NCBI GenBank assembly: GCA_944548615.1
Contig: OX155962.1
Coordinates: 1,638,930 to 1,702,929 of the forward strand
Direction: 5' to 3'
Length of the DNA stretch: 64,000 nucleotides
Origin: Micropterix aruncella
Taxonomy: Eukaryota > Arthropoda > Insecta > Lepidoptera > Micropterigidae
The notes beneath the pieces were generated by a model. That model worked only from the letters and a program-made list of their open reading frames with translations, was not told the DNA's origin and searched no databases. Of the stretch, positions 56,765 through 64,000 are shown piece after piece. A program made the position numbers and the translations under genes. How positions within the stretch are numbered: position 1 is the stretch's first letter; every line of letters begins with the position of its first letter.

Positions 56765-58003
56765 TTGGCTGAATTCGTCCTCACTAAGAATGCTTTTTCT
56801 TTTGAGGATGAATTTTATCTCCAAATTAAAGGTACAGCAATGGGAACAAGAATGGCTCCTTCTTATGCGAATCTTTTCATGGGGTTATTAGAAAATAAAT
56901 TTCTTCTTACTCAAAATTTACAACCACTAATGTGGTATAGGTTTATTGATGATATTATATTGTTTTGGCCACATGGACATGACACACTCACTGACTTCCT
57001 TACAGATTTAAATAATTTCGGACCCTTAAATTTTACATACACTATATCAGAAAATCAAATTACATTCTTAGACGTTGATCTAACTCTATCCGAAGGCACC
57101 ATTAAAACTGCAATTCATATAAAACCTACAAACAAAGAGCAATACCTAAATTTCGATAGCTGTCATCCGTTTCATACCAAAAAGTCAATTCCATATTCAA
57201 TGTCCATTCGCGGACACCGTTTAATTAATAATAAAGAAAATCTAGATAAGTACCTTTCTAATCTTAAAAAATCACTAATAGAAAGAAATTATCCTGCCTC
57301 TTTGTTAGATAAAAATATAATAAATTCGGAAACAAAATTTTCACCTAAACCTAAATTGGTGTCAAATTTAAATCAAAATAAAATCTTTCTAAGTACTACT
57401 TATTTTCCTGGCACTGAGAAACTGCGACCAATTTTAGCAGATTTATTCCCTATTATAGCTAACGACCCATCAACCAAAGGTTTATTAGATATACCACCAA
57501 TTTTATCATTTCGAAAACCTCCTAATTTAAAATCAATACTTAATAAAAATAATCGAAATTATCTTAGTACTAACAAAAATTTGGGCCTACAGCCTTGCGG
57601 TCGATCACGTTGTAAAACATGTCCTTTATTAGATCGAAGCATTTATTTTACTAGTCCTAACACTCCCAACAGTTACAGAGTTCCTTTTAATAGTAGTTGC
57701 ATTTCAAAAAATATTGTATATCAATTACTTTGCCAGACCTGCAATGCATTTTATATTGGGGAAACAACTACACCTCTTAGCATTAGGTTAAATAATCACA
57801 GGGCCAGCGTAGGCAATGAAAGTCAACTTCCAATAGCATTGCATGCTAAGGCACACAATTTAACTTTTGATAATTGTTTTAAAGTAAAAATTATTAAGTG
57901 CCTTGGCGATAACGCTAAAGAAAGAGACGTTAAATCTTGGGAGTTGGCTTTTATAAATATTTTAGGCGCTTGCAAGGGTCCCGGTCTGAATAGGCAAAAT
58001 TAA
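56765..58003 (+). CDS. Penelope-like RT C-terminal half with GIY-YIG endonuclease
   Basis: An open frame of 412 residues (no native ATG at its start, since it is the middle of the protein). It contains [19 protein letters not shown], the catalytic motif YRFIDDIILFW, then ENQITFLDVDLTL. Further on is a zinc-finger-like CGRSRCKTC. The GIY-YIG endonuclease domain follows, with IVYQLLCQTCNAFYIGETTT and PLSIRLNNHRASV, then a C-terminal WELAFINILGACKGPGLNRQ. The element copies itself by target-primed reverse transcription. The upstream parts are in other frames. This reading frame is clean for more than a kilobase. Confidence 0.88.
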   Translation: MAEFVLTKNAFSFEDEFYLQIKGTAMGTRMAPSYANLFMGLLENKFLLTQNLQPLMWYRFIDDIILFWPHGHDTLTDFLTDLNNFGPLNFTYTISENQITFLDVDLTLSEGTIKTAIHIKPTNKEQYLNFDSCHPFHTKKSIPYSMSIRGHRLINNKENLDKYLSNLKKSLIERNYPASLLDKNIINSETKFSPKPKLVSNLNQNKIFLSTTYFPGTEKLRPILADLFPIIANDPSTKGLLDIPPILSFRKPPNLKSILNKNNRNYLSTNKNLGLQPCGRSRCKTCPLLDRSIYFTSPNTPNSYRVPFNSSCISKNIVYQLLCQTCNAFYIGETTTPLSIRLNNHRASVGNESQLPIALHAKAHNLTFDNCFKVKIIKCLGDNAKERDVKSWELAFINILGACKGPGLNRQN

Positions 58004-58830
<827 letters not shown>

Positions 58831-58888
58831 TGAATGAAAACTTTTAAAACATTTTTATTTAATTGTAAGGTTAGTGAAGGTTGTACCT

Positions 58889-58931
58889 TTGCCGGACGTT
58901 TCGGAGCCCGTGGCTCCTTCTTCAGCGGCAA
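58889..58931 (-). ncRNA. Hammerhead ribozyme, mirror copy
   Basis: The mirror image of 58952-58994 on the minus strand, with the same stems and core motifs. Confidence 0.65.
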
Positions 58932-58951
58932 GAAGAATACTAATATTCTTC

Positions 58952-58994
58952 TTGCCGCTGAAGAAGGAGCCACGGGCTCCGAAACGTCCGGCAA
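58952..58994 (+). ncRNA. Hammerhead ribozyme (type I, minimal stem III)
   Basis: Stem I is TTGCCG (58952-58957) with CGGCAA (58989-58994). The core CTGAAGA (58958-58964) fits CUGANGA. Stem II is GGAGCC (58966-58971), ACG, GGCTCC (58975-58980). Next is GAAAC (58981-58985), then GTC with cleavage expected after C at 58988. Stem III is only the self-complementary ACGT, which would form between two molecules. The fit to the hammerhead core is close, with one extra A at 58965. The call is from covariation-like pairing alone. Confidence 0.7.
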
Positions 58995-59028
58995 AGGTAC
59001 AACCTTCACTAACCTTACAATTAAATAA

Positions 59029-60745
<1,717 letters not shown>

Positions 60746-60956
60746 AGTAGGGTGGGGTGGTGGCCAATGATCCAGGAGTACCCTATGAACCACCATAGCT
60801 ACAGACTAAACGCGACGTTGCCGGATCGTAGAAATTATACACTCAAACCGGTTCCCTGATTCGCGTCTTCCTACTTAGTCGCCGGCGGTCTGTTGCCGCG
60901 AACGCCCGTGTTACAAGCGTGAATGTGTTTTCGGGTACAAAAACCAACATAATAAT

Positions 60957-61265
60957 GTGAGTTTATTTTAGTGATTATTAAATATTTTCAAGCTGTATTA
61001 TCTCGCGAGTAGTGTCTAATCCTTGGAGTGATTTAGAATACTTGTTTGAGAATAGTATTTGTGAGCACAGTGTCTTTATATCGACAGCAATTTAAAATTA
61101 ACTTTTAAAAGAGAGGGGTGGTTTTCATTGAACCATTTCGCCGAAGTACTCAATGAACCATGTTCAATGAGTACCATATCTGGTTCATTGAGTACTACTT
61201 TTGTATGGTAGTGGTATTCTTGAATTGTCATATCATATAAAATCAGTAGCTATTATTTATTTCAG
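60957..61265 (+). other. Possible 5' untranslated intron of pogo gene
   Basis: AATAATGTGAGTTTATTTTA contains a donor-like GTGAGT at 60957, and TTTATTTCAG ends at 61265 just before the ATG at 61267. The pair would remove an AT-rich 0.3-kb intron from the leader. The donor choice is tentative. Confidence 0.4.
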
Positions 61266-61266
61266 A

Positions 61267-62109
61267 ATGGGCCGAAATACAAAAGGGAGACAATTTCGGA
61301 AAAAAGGTGCTCACACTCCAGACGAGATCAAAAAAGGAATTGACCTTCATATTAAAGGACTAAGCCTTCGAAAAGCTGCAATACAAGCAAAACTTCCATA
61401 TCCGACACTACGTCGATACATTTTAAAATATATGGCAAATCCTTCCGCCCGATTGGAGCCACGTTACGATAATAAAAAAAATTTCACCGACGAGCAGGAA
61501 AGCAGTCTTAAGGATTATATAATTGACTGCGCTGATAAATTTTATGGATTAACGTCCAAAGACTGCAGGAGAATAGCTTACCAAATGGCTACCATTAACA
61601 AAATTGAAATTCCGTTAACCTGGAATACGCAACAAATGGCTGGCAAAGATTGGATGAGGGGTTTTAGGGCAAGGCACCATGAACTGTCTGTCAAGAAACC
61701 AGAGGCCTGCAGCTTGGGGAGAGCGACGGCATTCAACAAAGTCAACGTACAAAAATTTTTTGATAACCTGAAAGAGGTATACAGTCGCCATCCATCTTTT
61801 GCTAGTGGAAACAGAGTATACAATTTGGACGAAACTTCTACCACAACAGTGCATCGTCCCCACAAAGTTCTTGCACCTAAAGGCCGCAGTGTGTGTAAGG
61901 TGACAAGCGGTGAACGTGGAGTGTTGGTTACCACTTGCTGCATAGTAAATGCGCTGGGCCAGGCGTTGCCACCTGCTATGGTGTTTCCTCGAAAAAACTA
62001 TAAAGCACACATGATTCACGGAGCGCCTTCAGGGACGCTAGGATTGGCCTCTCCTAGCGGTTGGATGAATGCTGAACTATTTGTAGAAGTAATGAAACAT
62101 TTCATTCAG
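61267..62109 (+). CDS. pogo transposase, exon 1
   Basis: The exon encodes 281 residues starting MGRNTKGRQFRKKGAHT. It has an HTH-psq DNA-binding domain (residues 15-60, GLSLRKAAIQAKLPYPTLRR), a second DNA-binding helix-turn-helix with GKDWMRGFRARH at about 125-145, then the DDE domain with the first catalytic Asp at residue 188 in VYNLDETSTTT. The exon stops at CAG|GTAAGT, a canonical donor. The ATG was chosen because the preceding in-frame codons lie in the leader and the conserved basic N-terminus starts here. The transposase would catalyse cut-and-paste transposition of its own element. Confidence 0.85.
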
Positions 62110-62205
62110 GTAAGTGCATTCTATTAGCGATCTTTCCATTTCCTGTACTAAGTTATTAGGTTTTATAGCGTGGATGATAAATGTATTATTCTTTCTTATT
62201 TTCAG
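62110..62205 (+). other. Intron in pogo transposase
   Basis: A 96-bp AT-rich segment bounded by GTAAGT and TTTTCAG. An in-frame stop lies inside (62125-62127), and exon 2 resumes in the same frame. Confidence 0.85.
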
Positions 62206-62955
62206 TATTCTTGTGCATCGAAGGAAAACCCTGCGCTACTCATACTGGACAACCACGAGAGCCACCTGTCTATAGAGGCGATTGATCTTGCAAAAGCCTC
62301 TGGTGTAACAATGCTCACACTTCATCCTCACACCACTGCAAAGATGCAGCCCTTGGATGTTGGCCTAAACGGCCCATTCAAATCATATTACAATGCCGCA
62401 GTAGACGCTTGGTTGGTGCGCAACCCGGCAAGGCAATTAACGATCTATAACATTGCCGAATGCGTTGGTATATCATACATGAGGGCCATGACACCAATAA
62501 ATATAACCAATGCATTTAAAAAATGTGGTATCTTCCCATTTGATGATCAAATTTTCACTGATGTGGATTTTTTACCCAGTGAAGTAACCAATAGGCCTGC
62601 ACCAAATGCAGGCGAAGAAGAAAGAGAAATGGAGGAAAATGGAAACAAAGAACTTGTAACTGAAGGAGTACCACAATCATCGGCAACTTCTTCTGAGGAG
62701 CAAGATATAGTGACTGAGAACATTACTCCTCAGCCCTCCACTTCTGCTGTTAGTGAGGTTTATAGAGCTACGGATAAATTTGTTTCTCCGAAGATCTTCC
62801 TACCAGCTTTGAAGGGAGAACCTCGCAAGAAGTCGAAGAGAAAAGCAGGAAAGAGTATGGTAGCCACGGACACTCCAGAGAAGAATGCTTTAGCAGATAA
62901 AAAAAAACAAGAAAAATCTGAAGAGAGTGAAAGCAGTCAAGACGGATTTGTTTAA
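62206..62955 (+). CDS. pogo transposase, exon 2
   Basis: The frame continues with ALLILDNHESHLS, carrying the second catalytic Asp at residue 296, then MQPLDVGLNGPFKSYY with the third at residue 332. The spacing of 35 gives DD35D, as in pogo/Tigger (DDE_1) proteins. Further residues include INITNAFKKCGIFPFD and an acidic, Lys- and Ser-rich tail. The frame ends at 62953-62955. The true C-terminus probably lies further on, because the next reading frame continues the domain. Confidence 0.82.
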   Translation, partial: YSCASKENPALLILDNHESHLSIEAIDLAKASGVTMLTLHPHTTAKMQPLDVGLNGPFKSYYNAAVDAWLVRNPARQLTIYNIAECVGISYMRAMTPINITNAFKKCGIFPFDDQIFTDVDFLPSEVTNRPAPNAGEEEREMEENGNKELVTEGVPQSSATSSEEQDIVTENITPQPSTSAVSEVYRATDKFVSPKIFLPALKGEPRKKSKRKAGKSMVATDTPEKNALADKKKQEKSEESESSQDGFV

Positions 62956-63409
62956 GAATAAACGAAAGAGAGTAAAATCTGATTCATCAGATAATGAAGA
63001 AGATGAGTTTAATTGCAGTGGCTCATCTTCGGGTGGAGAAGATTTTATGAGCGGATCTGAAGAGGAAGAAATAATTTTGGACGATGAATTTCCTCCATTA
63101 GCACGGAACCCACGCCCAAAAGACTTTGTCATTGTAGCTTTCGCATCCAAGAAAACTCAAGTCTATTACTTGGCAGAAGTCCTGGAAGAGCTGGAAGACG
63201 ATGACTGCAACTATTTTGTATCATATTTGAAATTAATAAGCAAGGCCACCCATTGTTTTTCGTTTCCACTGGAACCCGATACAGCTGGAGTCAATCGAAA
63301 AGATATAAAATATGTTTTACCGCTTCCCAAAATGACAGCTAGTACGTCGCGTCAACAAGCTATCTACAAGTTTCCCGTCAACATGTCGCTGCTAAACTTA
63401 CGATATTAA
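62927..63409 (+). CDS. pogo transposase C-terminal region, out of frame
   Basis: The frame holds a highly acidic region (SDSSDNEEDEF, SEEEEIILDDEFPPL) followed by KDFVIVAFASKKTQVYYLAE, DCNYFVSYLKLI, DIKYVLPLPKM and RQQAIYKFPVN. The YYLAEV/ DIKYVLP blocks appear at the C-terminus of insect pogo-like transposases. It starts without ATG in a different frame from exon 2. The change of frame coincides with a run of nine A at about 62899-62907, so one slipped base could explain the break. A sequencing error or real inactivation both remain possible. Confidence 0.65.
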   Translation: MKAVKTDLFKNKRKRVKSDSSDNEEDEFNCSGSSSGGEDFMSGSEEEEIILDDEFPPLARNPRPKDFVIVAFASKKTQVYYLAEVLEELEDDDCNYFVSYLKLISKATHCFSFPLEPDTAGVNRKDIKYVLPLPKMTASTSRQQAIYKFPVNMSLLNLRY

Positions 63410-63631
63410 TTAATGATCAGTGCTTTGATACTCGATTTTTATTTAGGTATAAACATTTTTAGACCAAACTTTAGCTCAGTTGATTACCTGGAAGGTTTCA
63501 TGTTTTTTTAAAATTGGATATAATGGTAAAGACCACTTTTATGTTAAAGAGCTTAACTCGTTATAACTTAATTCGTTACTTAGAACCATTTAACTACCTA
63601 AATCACTGAATTTTTGTAGCATTTTATGACT

Positions 63632-63637
63632 AATAAA
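63632..63637 (+). terminator. Polyadenylation signal AATAAA of pogo gene
   Basis: AATAAA about 225 bp after the C-terminal stop, followed by AAAAAAAATAAAATGC. It fits the position of a transcript end within the element. Confidence 0.45.
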
Positions 63638-64000
63638 CATAAAAAAAATAAAATGCTGTTTTTATTTACTATAATTTGTAAGCATAAATGCTATATATCT
63701 AGGACCATGATTCACTGGGTACCTCGTGGTTCATTGACTCCCACCACCCCGGTTCATTGCATACCATAGGTTGCACACATTGAACCATTTCCCATTTCTT
63801 GAGAAAAACCTTCATACCACGATCCTATTAAACATACACCAAATTTAAGTATACATGATGAAAGTTAATACAACTACCTAGATCCTTTGCCAAAAATATG
63901 TTTATGATCTATCATAGAAGAGATGCTACGGCTTTTCAAATTTTTGGTGGTTCATAGGCTACCACTCAACCCTATTCTATAGTTTTGAATATTTTCAAAG

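Larger units (their letters stand above)
58856..59027. repeat. Palindrome carrying two hammerhead folds
   Basis: A near-perfect inverted repeat of about 85 bp per arm has a 4-base loop at 58940-58943. Each arm contains the sequence for a hammerhead ribozyme, and the two are convergent. It is flanked by (TA)n tracts on both sides. Palindromic pairs of this kind are expected of termini of Penelope-like retroelements that carry hammerhead ribozymes. Confidence 0.85.
60750..63972 (+). mobile_element. pogo/Tigger-type element, near complete
   Basis: The left end TAGGGTGGGGTGGTGGCC and the inverted right end TAGGGTTGAGTGGTAGCC form terminal repeats. TA lies at 60748-60749 and 63973-63974. The 3.2-kb interior encodes a pogo-type transposase in two exons, with a C-terminal extension out of frame by one base. 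Repeats of the type GGTTCATTGA cluster near both ends, and may be transposase-binding sites. Confidence 0.85.

Overview
This window looks like intergenic, transposon-packed nuclear DNA from an AT-rich insect genome, most likely a moth or butterfly. That assignment is an inference from the mix of repeats: Helitrons with TC...CTAG ends, mariner, Tc1, Harbinger and pogo DNA elements, 5'-truncated non-LTR retrotransposons with (CAAA)n or (TTTTGA)n tails, and Penelope-like elements. I found no convincing host protein-coding gene. Two short stretches (about 16.0-16.27 kb and 48.0-48.35 kb) could be promoter or first-exon sequence, but the evidence is weak.

Layout. 0-10 kb: an arm of a Penelope-derived palindrome, a decayed mariner (579-1792), a complete palindromic unit (about 3105-3376), a non-autonomous Helitron with a nested LINE (4797-6202), a deleted Harbinger (about 7192-8059) and a complete but decayed Tc1 element (8299-9941). 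10-30 kb: repeat blocks, two more non-autonomous Helitrons, LINE fragments, a 5'-truncated LINE with an open reverse transcriptase frame (18400-19557), an RTE remnant with an 11-bp target duplication, fold-back repeats, and a Penelope GIY-YIG remnant beside its own terminal motif. 30.6-36.8 kb: one autonomous-type Helitron with both ends visible (30640-36806), a TATA-type promoter, and Rep and Pif1-like helicase reading frames separated by one frame break. 37-51 kb: more LINE fragments, a GC-rich island with internal repeats, a Penelope palindrome flanked by a 12-bp target duplication (42692-43002), and large (TA)n tracts. 51-59.3 kb: a Penelope-like element present as three overlapping copies (one inverted, one direct with extra homopolymer bases, then a 200-N gap, then the cleanest copy), followed by a 172-bp palindrome carrying two convergent hammerhead-ribozyme folds. 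60.75-63.97 kb: a pogo/Tigger-type element with terminal repeats, an intron-containing transposase, and a C-terminal part displaced by one frame.

The genes do not form a pathway. Each is the mobility machinery of a separate element: Rep plus helicase for rolling-circle transposition, reverse transcriptase plus endonuclease for retrotransposition, and DDE transposases for cut-and-paste. The most notable items are the hammerhead palindrome, the Penelope-derived palindromes that behave as discrete insertions, the near-complete Helitron and pogo elements, and the homopolymer and gap signature around 52-56 kb, which suggests that part of the assembly is artefactual.
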